Below, one piece after another: positions 54,541 through 64,000 of a stretch of 64,000 nucleotides of DNA. The notes beneath the pieces are model-generated. The model was given only the letters and a program-made list of their open reading frames with translations, was not told where the DNA came from and did not search any database. How positions within the stretch are numbered: the first letter of the stretch is position 1; each line of letters starts with the position of its first letter. Both the position numbers and the translations under genes were made by a program. This DNA comes from Leucaena leucocephala (taxonomy: Eukaryota > Streptophyta > Magnoliopsida > Fabales > Fabaceae): contig CM073551.1 of assembly GCA_037074615.1 (NCBI GenBank), positions 17,421,750 through 17,485,749 on the forward strand, read 5' to 3'.

Positions 54541-55896
54541 AGGTTTGTTTGGTATGAGGGAAATTGAAAGGATGGAAAAAGAGAAAAAAAATTAATTAAA
54601 TACTAAAGCGCATTATAAAGTGTTGAGCTCTCCGGCCAACTCCAATTACTAACTTTTCAAGGTGGTTCTCCTAAAGACTGATCATCTTTACACTAACCTC
54701 TTAAATTTGCCACTTTTAATTTACAGGTATGTCTTTTTATTTCTGGCCTGATTTCAAGTTTTATTACATCTTCAATACTCTAGTCTACAGCAACAATTCC
54801 GACAATTGTAGTCTTTTCTCTACATTCAAATTCAGAGATTTATGGGTTACAACTGGGAATTGATTTTTAAACATGTGAGACAAGACAACAAAACAGACTT
54901 GCAGATGCTTTATCTAAGGGTGGACTTTCCAATTGTATGGGATTTTATCTAAGATGCATTTTTAAGAGATTTTTATTTGTGTTGCTAGAATTTTATGTGA
55001 ATATAGCTTATCGAACTCGTGGCTTGCTGGTTAGAGCATATTCGCTTCACATTGCAAGTCATCTTCGATTCTGCATGATCACCAAGAATTTTAAGTGAAA
55101 ATAAATTTGCTGCCTTTGAATAATAGAAACAATAAATCACGGCTTAAGAATTCATAATTTATAAGAGGGTTAAGCAGAAGTTTGAAATTTCACTTTGTTA
55201 ATAAAAATTATGGAACATAGTTACTACACTATTATTTGTTGGGGATCAATAAATAGAGATTTCATCCGTATTGAGACCATACAACAGACTTGTGCTGGTA
55301 CAGAGATTACAATAGCCAATCAGAATTGCCAACTGAAGAGAAGAGAATAAGGTGTGATGGTTTTCTTCTTTTCTTTTCTTTTTTCTTTTCTTTTTAAATC
55401 TCTTCTTGTGTCTCATCTTTCTTTCTTTTTTGCCAACTCAAAACATTCATTAAATCAAGACAACTTATCAGTACATCAGCGGAAAGTAAGCAAAGTAAAA
55501 CCTGAAAATGAAATAGAGAAATCTAGAGACAAGACACAATAAAAGAAACTAAACATAAAACTATCATCCTGGATTAAAGGATTTTGTGAAGATCGTCGTT
55601 CATCAGCAGCTTCTATAGAGGTAATGGGGATCGCACAGCAGCACCCAATCCTATGAAGGGCAGCACCCATCCAATAAAACTTTAGCAACCCAAACAACTA
55701 CTAAATTTACTTCCTTGAGAATCCAAACACAAGAATGATTCCTTAATAAATTCTCCTCCAGACGAAAATACTTGATATTAGCTCTCTAAATTAATTTTGA
55801 TTAGTATCATAAAATATTTAAAGGTATAATTAACACTATAAAGTATTGAATAATTTTTTTAAAAAAATAGCATCCAATATCTTGAAATACTTTTTA
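54541..55896. other. Spacer with possible copia remnant and tRNA-like piece
   Basis: 54870-54950 in one plus frame gives RQQNRLADALSKGGL, like the end of a Ty1/copia RNase H (QLADALTK), with no further pol sequence. 55015-55075 has an A-box-like TTGCTGGTTAGAGCAT and a weak TTCGATTC, which may be a tRNA-derived fragment but does not fold well by eye. 55350-55450 is a pyrimidine-rich tract. 55786-55890 belongs to an old dispersed repeat that continues at 57500. Confidence 0.3.
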
Positions 55897-56425
55897 GGGT
55901 AAAGGTGCATCCAGCACCCCAAACTAATTTTGGAGGAGCAATTAACACCCTAAAGTATTTAAAGGTACAATTAACACCCTGAACTAATTTTAGAGGTGCA
56001 ACCAGCACCCTCAAGTATTTAAAAGTGCAATTAACACCCTAAACTAATTTTGGAGGTGCAATCAGCACCCTCAAATATTTAAATTGGTGCAATTTTACCC
56101 TTTCACTAACAAAAATACTTACTTTCATTTGATACATATCACATAAATTTTTTTTGATACATTATTGTTTAAAAGCCATATGTATAATATTATTTTAATA
56201 AATTACACTAAATTTTTTTAGGGTGCTGATTGTACCTCCAAAATTAGTTTAGGGTGTTAATTGCACCTTTAAATATTTTAGGGTGCTGGTTGCACCTCCA
56301 AAATTAGTTCAGGGTGCTGGTTGCACCTCTAAAATTAGTTCAGGGTGCTAATTGCACCTTTAAATACTTTAGGGTGTTAATTGCTCCTCCAAAATTAGTT
56401 TGGGGTGCTGAATGCACCTTTACCC
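55897..56425. mobile_element. MULE-type MITE, 529-bp palindrome with internal tandem units
   Basis: Perfect 9-bp duplication TACTTTTTA (55888-55896, 56426-56434). Terminal GGGTAAAGGTGCA on both arms. Arms of about 190 bp are near-perfect inverted repeats, each built of 3-4 alternating units such as AACTAATTTTGGAGGTGCAA and CAGCACCCT..AGTATTTAAAGG. The central loop is about 120 bp. The transcript would be a long hairpin. No ORF. Confidence 0.88.
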
Positions 56426-56458
56426 TACTTTTTACTAGTACCTAGTATCATCAAATAA

Positions 56459-57278
56459 AGAGTAAAATACACTAACTACCTTGGTGTTTTACCTAACATA
56501 AACATCCCCTCCATTTTAAAAATGTACATAGAATTTTATTACACATCCATCCACCTAACTGTCAAGTTTGGCTATTAAAATTTTATTTTGACCAAAATAC
56601 CCTTTTTAAATATAAATCAACATTTATATTTAAAAAATAATTTTTTATACAACCAAAAAATATTTCTAATACATATATTTTCAAACTTTTCAATATTTTA
56701 TAAAATTTACTAATTTTTCCAAAATTATAAAATTTTTAATTTTAATTTTTCATCAAATTTATTGAAATTTATCTATTTACGTTTCTTTTAAAAATTAACA
56801 AATAACGATTTTAATTTCTTAAAAGTTTCAATACATTGATTATATTCAACTAATAAATCGTTTTAATTTATTCTTAAAATTGTTTATTAAGAAATTAAAA
56901 CTTTACATTTATAAAATTATCTAATTAAGTATATGTTTATTAAAATAATTAATTAAATGAATATTTATAAACTATATGTTAATTATATAACTTAATTTTT
57001 TGTCCCAATAAAACTCTTAATCGAAAATAAAAATAAAATTAAGGAAAAGATAAAACTCTTAATTTTTTAAATTATTTTAGCAAAAATTAATTTATTAGTA
57101 ATTGTAAAAGGTATATTAGTAAATAAAATTTATTTTAATATAAATTTTAATTAAAAATATATATTTTTATAATATTCTTAATAGAGTTAACAGTTTGGAC
57201 TTAACTATATATTTTTAAAATAGATAGGAGGCTTGTGTAATTAAGGTAAAATTCAAGGGGGTTGGAGTATTTTACTCT
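56459..57278. mobile_element. AT-rich MITE, same family as 15940-16480
   Basis: Ends AGAGTAAAATAC and GTATTTTACTCT. Subterminal GGTGTTTTACCTAACA and complement of TAATTAAGGTAAAATTC. Contains TATTTTGACCAAAATACCC. No ORF, no clear target duplication. Confidence 0.6.
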
Positions 57279-57495
57279 AAAAAAATTTCAGATCATTAAT
57301 TTATTAGTAATTGTAAAAGATATATTAGTAAATAAAATTTATTTTAATATAAATTTTAATTAAAAATATATCTTTTAAGAATATTCTTAATAGAGTTAAC
57401 AGTTTGGACTTAACTGTACATTTTTAAAATAGATAGGAGATTTGTGTAATTAAGGTAAAATGCAAGGGCTTTGGAGTATTTTACTCTAAAAAAAA
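57090..57495. repeat. Tandem duplication of a MITE end, two units of about 205 bp
   Basis: 57090-57293 and 57294-57495 are direct copies (ATTAATTTATTAGTAATTGT, GAGTTAACAGTTTGGACTTA, TTGGAGTATTTTACTCTAAA). The second unit repeats the right end of the MITE just before it. Confidence 0.8.
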
Positions 57496-57969
57496 ATTCA
57501 AGATCCCTCAATACTTTAAAATATTTTTCTAATACCACACAAATATAGCATATACCACCTAGAATATTTTTTCAGTAGCACCTAACATCATAAACTAATT
57601 TTTAGGGATACACTAAAAATTATTTAAGAATATTGGGTGTTATTAGAAAAATACTTCAGGATGTTAAATGTTAAATTTTATGTGCTACTCAAACAATATT
57701 TTAGAATGTTGAGCGAACTAAATATTATTTTAAAATACGGAATACTACTAAGCTTTAGCATATTAGATGCTATGTATCTTTAAAATGAAAAAGCGTTCAC
57801 CCACAATTTTACACCACAAGCAGTATAGCTTTTGATAGAAGAGCGCCGTGGACGCAAGGGACAGCGGAGATAAGCCAGTTCCCTCTTGATGCCCTCTAAC
57901 TAAAGACATTGGCTAAACAAAAAATTTCCTTTCCTTTCTATGAAGAAGTTTTGTTACCCCAAATCTAAA
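57496..57969. other. Old AT-rich repeat, continuation of 55786-55890
   Basis: 57500-57780 carries the same kind of diverged repeat as 28740-29060. It flanks the nested MITEs, which inserted into it. 57800-57960 has no recognised feature apart from the expansin 3' flank. Confidence 0.4.
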
Positions 57970-58289
57970 ATCCACAACTTTCACTGAAGATTGATAAATT
58001 TTGCCTGGAGTCCAACCTGCTTTAATCACATTGATGGCCTCAAGGGTCTACTTTGACTTGAAAGTGGTTAACCTAATGGAGAACGGGGCTTGAAGTGGTG
58101 TGCCAGAGTTAAACTTCCATGCATGTTGCTCCTGAATTTATTTGTGTGGCTTGCCATTTTGTAGAGTTAGCTTGCTTCAGTTCCACAAGTGAAAGATCAC
58201 CATCTCCATTCACATATTCTATCAACATAGCAAAATAGTATTGGTTTGATCCTGCGTCCACTTTAAATGCTACTGATTTTCCTGGATAT
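57970..58289 (-). pseudogene. Beta-expansin last exon, broken and orphaned
   Basis: Starts after TTTTGCAG at 58290 and encodes YPGKSVAFKVDAGSNQYYFA, LIEYVNGDGDLSLVELKQ, then GAT. A duplicated CATG (ACATGCATGG) shifts the frame. In the shifted frame it continues WKFNSGTPLQAPFSIRLTT, a TAG stop where SKQ would be expected, and INVIKAGWTPGKIYQSSV. This is the C-terminal (pollen-allergen-fold) domain of cell-wall-loosening beta-expansins. No upstream exons are found to 59.3 kb. Two disabling changes make it a dead fragment. Confidence 0.78.
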
Positions 58290-59293
58290 CTGCAAAATGA
58301 AGTATTTATTTGTTATGTAATTAAAAAAAAAAACGAGTATATTACAGATTAAAAAACAAGCCGGTGTAATTACAATATTAATTTATGACTAAATTATATA
58401 GAACTCCATGGACTTATGTCATACGTAAATACATTCTAACCTTTAAAATTTTACAATAAACCTTCTTAACTTTTTCATTTATGCATGTAATTTTCATGCT
58501 TTTAATTTTGTTCATTATTTATCTATAAATAGCGTAAAGTTTAAGGGTTTATCTGTATATAACTAAAAATTTGATGGGATTATATGGGTATAAAAATAAA
58601 GTTTAAGTGGTTATAAAATTAATAGTTTGGGTTATCTCTGCATAACTTGAAAGTTTGAAATATTTATTATTAAGTTTTAAAGGTTAAATGGGTTATTTGA
58701 AAATAGTTTTAAATGGTTGAAAGCTTGATGTAATTTATTCTTAATATATTTATTTTTCAAATTATAATTAAATCAAATTGTAAACTTAATGTCAGAATTA
58801 TTTTTGTTAAAACAGAAGGAACAAAAGTAGTGCTATATCATTTTTAATATAACAATGCTCAAGGATCAATGGTTTAAACTGGGTCGGATAAGTTATGATT
58901 AAAATAATATAATTAAATTAAACAATAGACAAAAATATTCATAGCGTAATATTTAAATAAAAATATATTAATTTATAAATAAATAACATATTTATATATA
59001 AACCACATATAATTTAACAAAATATAATTAATAAAATATAAATATGATTAACTATTATTTAACCCAAAACGATGCTTTTTAGACTCAATAATAAAAGAAA
59101 ACGCATAAATCCAACCTAGAGTACAAAATTCTTGATCAAAGTACTAAAAAACTAGTTCATTGGTATATGATTTTACCGACCAACTTTGGTTGAGTTTTTA
59201 TATATTAAACAATTCAAAATTTTTAAATGTTAACATTGAAATATTTTCTGTAAAAACGGCTATTATTATATATATGAATCATATTAGGAGAAT
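58290..59293. other. AT-rich spacer, no gene seen
   Basis: No coding pattern or recognised repeat. It may be the remains of the expansin intron. Confidence 0.4.
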
Positions 59294-59859
59294 TCTACGT
59301 ACAAAAAAATTAACTTTTAGCTACAAAAGTCGTCACTGAATACCTTTAGCGGCGATATTTTGTTACTGTAAAGTTACCTCTAAATATCAACAATTAGCAA
59401 CGACACTAAGTCGCCGTTGAAAGTTTCACAGAAGTTGTCTAGTCAGCGTCGCCAACAAAGGTATGCCAAAGGCAGCGATAAAAGTCGTCACGTAAAGTGA
59501 ATCAGCGGTGATAGATAAAATCGTCGCCTAAAACCGAATCAGCAGCGACTAATACTATTACCGCCTAAAGGTGAATATGCGGCGACATTAGGATAATCTA
59601 CGGCGACAAGTTTGTCGCCGCCGAAAGTTGATATTATTTTTTAAATTTTTTTCTATAATTTTTCTTATGTGAAAAATATAATTTAATAACAAAAATAATA
59701 AATGATAAATAACTAAATAAACCAGAATATAATAACATTAATAAATAATTTCAATCATCATATAAAATATGAAATTACTTCAATTACTTAAATATATTTA
59801 AAATTAAAATAAAATTATTTAGTTTATACATAAATATTTTATAGAATGACCAATACTAG

Positions 59860-61530
59860 GAGTAGAAGAAGTAGGCGCATGTGGTTGCCTCCTCTGCACA
59901 AGGCAGCGAATTGAACTTGTATCATTTGTTCCATTAGTCTTTATTCGAATTGCACATGCTCTTCTTGCATCTTTTCACGTTCTGTTGCATGCTCTTCTTC
60001 TATCTTTGCATGCTCTACCTCCATTTTTTCTCTCTCCTCTTGAAATATTTATCAAACTCTTCTTACAATTAGGCATGCACACTCTGCACAACTGAACTAT
60101 CACTAAATTGAGGGCGATTTCTCTTCCTTGAAGGCTCTGCTCCATACCCTTTCCCTCTTACATACCCTAACCTCTCACCAAAAACTGTTGCCAATATTTC
60201 CGCTAATACATTCGAGCATCACTCTCTAAATCTTAATCTTGTTACTAAGAAAGTTTATGCATACGACTCTATAATAAAAACGTATAAAATTATTAGATTA
60301 AAAATAAAATTAAATCAAAATAAAATCTGTTCAGAGTGTGGGTCAGCCCATACTACTTGTCCATCTAATGTCTTCCTAGTATGCGTTATCTCCCACAGCT
60401 GGTCAGGAGGGGTAGGTTGTCCAGTAGTAGGATCTCGCTACAAAATATTAACATACAAGAAAATACAAAGAATAGATTTTAAAATAAAAAAAAGATTAAA
60501 AACTTAAATTACAGTGGTGATAGATTGAACTTATTGTAGTATACTTAATCTCTGCAAATGATCGAGGACCACAAGTATGTTTAGTCATTTGTTTTTTTTT
60601 GATTTATCATGTTTCTTGCACCTTTGTTCTACAACAAAATTTGGTAACTAATAAGAATTTAATTATTGGAACAAAAAATATAATTTATTTAGAAGGATAC
60701 TGAGGTTACCTTAAACATGTCAGATTTAAAATATATTAATAACCACTTCCAATCTTAAAAAATAATAGTTTGAGGAGGATCAGCCAAGCCATCCTCATCA
60801 ATCTCATATTTCTTATATTGAAAGTGCAGATTGATCTTCTAATTTTTGAATGTATTTTGTAAAATAATTGATATAGCTATATGAAACTTTTTTTCAGTAA
60901 TTGCATGAGCTGGTTCAAATTTATCCTAAAACAAATAAATATAAACACTTTATATAATAATATAAATAAACTAAAATAAGTATAAAAATTTGACCTAAAT
61001 AATACCTTTATTTTTAAAATCATATCATGACCATATTTTTCAAAAATATTCTTTCAGTTACCTCCACCATCCCTGAAAGAAACTGTGGTTCTAAGAGTTA
61101 AACCACAATAATTAGAAAAGTCTCTTGCTTCTAGACCAATTGCTCTTGACATGAAATCTGAAAATTTGACTCGAATCTTTACTCCTTGTGCAGTCTTAAA
61201 ATTCACATTAATAGACTTATAAAATCCTTTGCGCTTGTTGATTGCAGTAGAAGAGCCTATCATTAAAGTTCAATTAGAACAATTAAATATTACATGAGAT
61301 ATAAATCAATTATTATAAAATTGAAGCAAACTTACTTACACTACTATTTTGAGTATAGAGAGTAGGAGGAGAGTTGACAGGCATTTCCTCAAATTGTTGT
61401 TACAGTGATAGAGGTGAAATAATAGGTCTTGATTGTGGTGTAGAATATGTACCTCAGCTATTTGTGTTGTCATGAGATGTAATAGAAAGACTTTTCCCAT
61501 CCGACCTCTCTTTAATACTGACATATCCTA
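59860..61530 (-). pseudogene. Transposase_24 (Ptta/En-Spm, TNPA-like) relic
   Basis: Minus-strand pieces in order: 61263-61054 (INVNFKTAQGVKIRVKFSDF ... SFRDGGG); 60925-60712 (DKFEPAHAITEKKFHIAISI, a TAG, then YEIDEDGLADPPQTIIF, DWKWLLIYFKSDMFK); 60640-60540 (EQRCKKHDKSKKNK then, one frame over, TKHTCGPRSFAEI); 60440-60330 (RDPTTGQPTPPDQLWEITHT, VVWADPHSEQ); 60190-60085 (LATVFGERLGYVRGKGYG, PSRKRNRP); 60050-59880 (EHATEREKMQEEH-type heptads). The SKKN..TKHTxGxxSFA word and the VFGxRxGYVxGxG word are hallmarks of PF03004. Several stops and frame changes are present. Confidence 0.75.
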
Positions 61531-61826
61531 CAAAAATATATATTTTATTTAAGAAATAGAAATCAATTAAATTTTAAATAGCAAGCAATCAAGAATCAAT
61601 TTAGATATTAATAAAATCTACTATATCAATTAATTTCATTCAATTAAATTTTCTGTCGCACTATCACTTCTATCAAGGTCTTGATTGAATCTTTATTAGA
61701 GCATCATTATTTACTTCATACATCCATGAGTCATAACAACTTAATCTTCAGTCGGTGTATCAATTACTGAGAGCTCCTTACAGAGATTCAAAACAACGGA
61801 AAGAATTTCAAAATAGGTGTACTTAC

Positions 61827-62875
61827 ACCACTTGCAGTTTCCCTATTGCTCCAAGTGAGGATGGAATGGCCCCACGAATGCTGTTTCCACTCAAGTTCCT
61901 GCGATGCGCATGTAAACAAACATCACATATGTATAGGCAAAGAAACCTGCTGGCTGTTTCTATTCCTTAACAATAAGGAGTTAAAAATAAGGAAAATAAA
62001 CAAGGCTGCACAAATTATTCAACTATTAATATTGGTTACTTTTTTTTTATTATTATTCAGTCAAGGCCTGCATATTTTGTTATCAACAATGCTTCATACA
62101 TGATATTGGCATACACGCATTCGCATAAACATTAAGACAATGTGTCAATGTGAATTACTGAGGAAATCAGGAAACTATCAAGAACTCACAAGATCTGCAG
62201 GTTATGCAGTCCAGATATGTCCTTTGGCAAGAAACCTTTCAGACCCTGGCTGCCAAGACCCCTGTCCATCAAAAGATCAAGCACCGATCAAAATCAAGAT
62301 ATTGACATTAAATAATCAAAATGACTTAGCATCTTAGCGGTCACAATTTAAAATATGGAATTTCAGCTTGTCTTAGTGGTAGGAATTTGAGACTGCGGAA
62401 ATGCTAGTTTATTAGTGCAAGTGGATAAAAACACTGACACAAAATTTAAAATATATTAATTAGATTTTGAATACTATTTTTCACTGGGTATAGTGTTATA
62501 TCAGCATAATCAACTTCAATCCATTTAGAAGCTCCCATGCTGAAGAATTGATATTTGCCTATCATACAACTATAACTAAAAGATAACATTATGAGAACGC
62601 AAAAACAACTAAATAACTTTAAAGAAGGAATGACAATTAATGCTGAAATACAGTCAGATTGTCAAAAACCACTTCACTAAAAAAGCTTAAGCTGTTAGGA
62701 AGTCCAGGGATATGTATTAATAATAATTCCAAAACTGATATAAAATAAAAGCCCAAACAAATGGAGAACATACGGTCCATCAATGACCCATTTGCCACTT
62801 GTCCATGGATGTTGCTGAGGAACACATGGATCACCATTCCACCCAGAAATCATGCAGGGACATTGTAACATATAC
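61827..62875 (-). pseudogene. RLP4-like (malectin/LRR) gene, three captured exons
   Basis: Minus-strand exons: about 62850-62774 (GWNGDPCVPQQHPW TSGKWVIDG), 62261-62190 (72 bp; GLGSQGLKGFLPKDISGLHN), 61898-61827 (72 bp; NLSGNSIRGAIPSSLGAIGK). Splice sites are kept (GATGGACAG|GG, AGATCTT|GTGAGT, GCATCGCAG|GA, GTGGT|GTAAGT), and joining the exons keeps frame and gives the unbroken RLP4 order. The 72-bp LRR exons are typical of plant LRR genes. The SGADCQFD part between PW and TSGKW of the family is absent. No malectin domain, transmembrane segment or further LRRs were found. It lies inside a CACTA element. Confidence 0.72.
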
Positions 62876-63600
62876 TATGCATATCATTGACCAAAAATCA
62901 TGTATACTTTACAACTACAGTTGCCTTCAGGAAAGCATCACGAACCTAGGATGAACAACTTTGACATGGCCCAAGAAATAGCTGTTGCCATCTTTCCCTC
63001 TCAGTCTGAATTTTTAAGCAACCACGGAAGGCATTGTGCAAATATTGGATGAAGTTAAGTAAGAAATTTGCCCCGACATTGAAGAGTCACAATAATACTA
63101 AGAACACAAAATTTAGAGGTTTTAGAGGCTTAATTACTTCAATAATCTTACCGATAGCAGCCTCTGACTCTCTCTATCTCTTTTCCTTCTCTGATAGCTA
63201 CAGTACACACAGCCAGAAAACTACAGTCCACACAGCCAGATGAACAAAGGCGGACAACCATGACACGGTCATCGGTGAGTCTGAATCTATTGCCTACACT
63301 CTTCAACCTCTTTTTCGATGACGATGGCCTCTGACTACAATTCCGACTCTTGCTCTCGCTTTCTCACTATCACTCACGCTAACTCTTACAACTGAAGGGG
63401 AAGTAATGTTTGGGCGCGGTTACTCATTTTTCATCTTTTGGACACAGGCTGAGAAAATGAAGCTAAATATCACTTCCTGTGGTGACAAAATAATGTCGCC
63501 GCTAAATGTCTACTTTTAGTGGCGACATTAAACGTCGTTGTTGAATGTCTATTTTCAACAGTAATATTATTGTCGCCGCTGAAAGCCTTTCTTTTACCAA

Positions 63601-64000
63601 ATATTTTTTAAGAAATAATCTTTTTAATAAAATAATAATATTTTTTCTCTACTAGCTTTTTTAACTTGTTAGAGAAATTTTATAAAATTTTCTGGGCAAA
63701 TGATAACCTCTAACTATTTTTCTTAAATTTTCTAATAAAATAGGTCTTTAATTCCTAAAAAATAGCTATTAAACCATTTCAATCTCTTTTGGGGAAATAA
63801 ACTCTTTTATAATTTTATAAGCCCCCAAAATACTCATTTTATAATTTTTTTCTTAAATTTTCTTTACCCCAAAATATTTTTAATGATTATTCTTTCATTT
63901 ATTCTTTTTCTAAAATTTCACTTTTGAGACTTTTTAATTTTAGAAAACACTCTTAAACTCAATAATATCCTATAAATCCTTTTTATAGAATTTGGGATGT
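63601..64000. other. AT-rich sequence, no gene seen
   Basis: T-rich with repeated TTTTCTTAAATTTTCT-type words (63715-63735, 63845-63865). No ORF or transposon end recognised. Confidence 0.4.

Larger units (their letters stand above)
59294..63600 (-). mobile_element. CACTA (En/Spm, Ptta-type) element with captured gene exons
   Basis: The left end near CTACGTACAAAAAAATTAAC and the right end near GAAAGCCTTTCTTTTACC are eroded, but both sides carry dense inverted GCGGCGACA/TGTCGCCGC words (59340-59640 and 63480-63590), the subterminal repeats of this plant CACTA family. Inside, on the minus strand, are exons of an RLP4-like gene and a Transposase_24 relic. I could not fix the 3-bp duplication. 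Confidence 0.65.

Noticed and set aside
55010..55080. Functional tRNA gene
   Set aside because: Weak A and B boxes only; I could not form a cloverleaf with paired stems.
55897..56425. Satellite array
   Set aside because: Repeats are arranged as one palindrome with a 9-bp target duplication, so it is a transposable element.

Overview
The window is eudicot nuclear DNA. It is AT-rich, its exons carry plant-type introns, and it holds plant-only families: a CC-NB-ARC-LRR immune receptor of the At4g27190/RPS2-like kind, an RLP4-like malectin/LRR protein, beta-expansin, B3 domain, and plant CACTA, PIF/Harbinger, hAT, MULE, LTR and SINE elements. I cannot name the species. It is a resistance-gene cluster in decay, heavily rebuilt by nested transposons.

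Layout. 1-8.2 kb, minus strand: a six-exon CC-NB-ARC-LRR pseudogene (gene A). It carries two in-frame nonsense codons, a 1.6-kb solo LTR in its first large intron, and a second LTR that cuts its 3' end and supplies the stop codon. 8.3-18.1 kb: a CACTA transposon with a broken TNP2 transposase, an intact small coiled-coil ORF, a Ty3/gypsy relic, a GC-rich hAT MITE and a second, non-autonomous CACTA. 18.1-22.3 kb: LTR-like debris with a TRIM and a small LTR. 22.3-26.5 kb: a PIF/Harbinger element complete from end to end, with an intact Myb/SANT-like ORF1 but a transposase that has lost two of its three catalytic acidic residues. 27.6-34.6 kb: one copy of the receptor leader block, then MITEs, a long (CATA)n array and a SINE. 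34.8-38.4 kb, minus strand: gene B, a receptor-derived LRR segment joined to a run of small phase-1 exons and ending in a helical/coiled-coil domain; it has no CC or NB-ARC. 41-54.5 kb: four more copies of the receptor 5' leader/promoter block, three of them without a receptor body. An LTR element with identical LTRs (48.0-50.1 kb), which appears to carry a captured B3-domain gene, sits among them. 54.5-58.3 kb: nested MITEs and an orphan beta-expansin exon. 59.3-63.6 kb: a second CACTA family element with a broken Transposase_24 gene and three exons of an RLP4-like gene on the same strand.

No gene here is clearly functional apart from possible transposon ORFs (Harbinger ORF1, the coiled-coil ORF) and perhaps gene B. 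The parts most worth follow-up are gene B's C-terminal exon array, the B3 gene inside the young LTR element, the RLP4 exons inside the CACTA, and the five-fold amplification of the receptor leader. Exon limits were derived by hand from splice signals, frame and phase. Family calls rest on remembered motifs; no database was searched.
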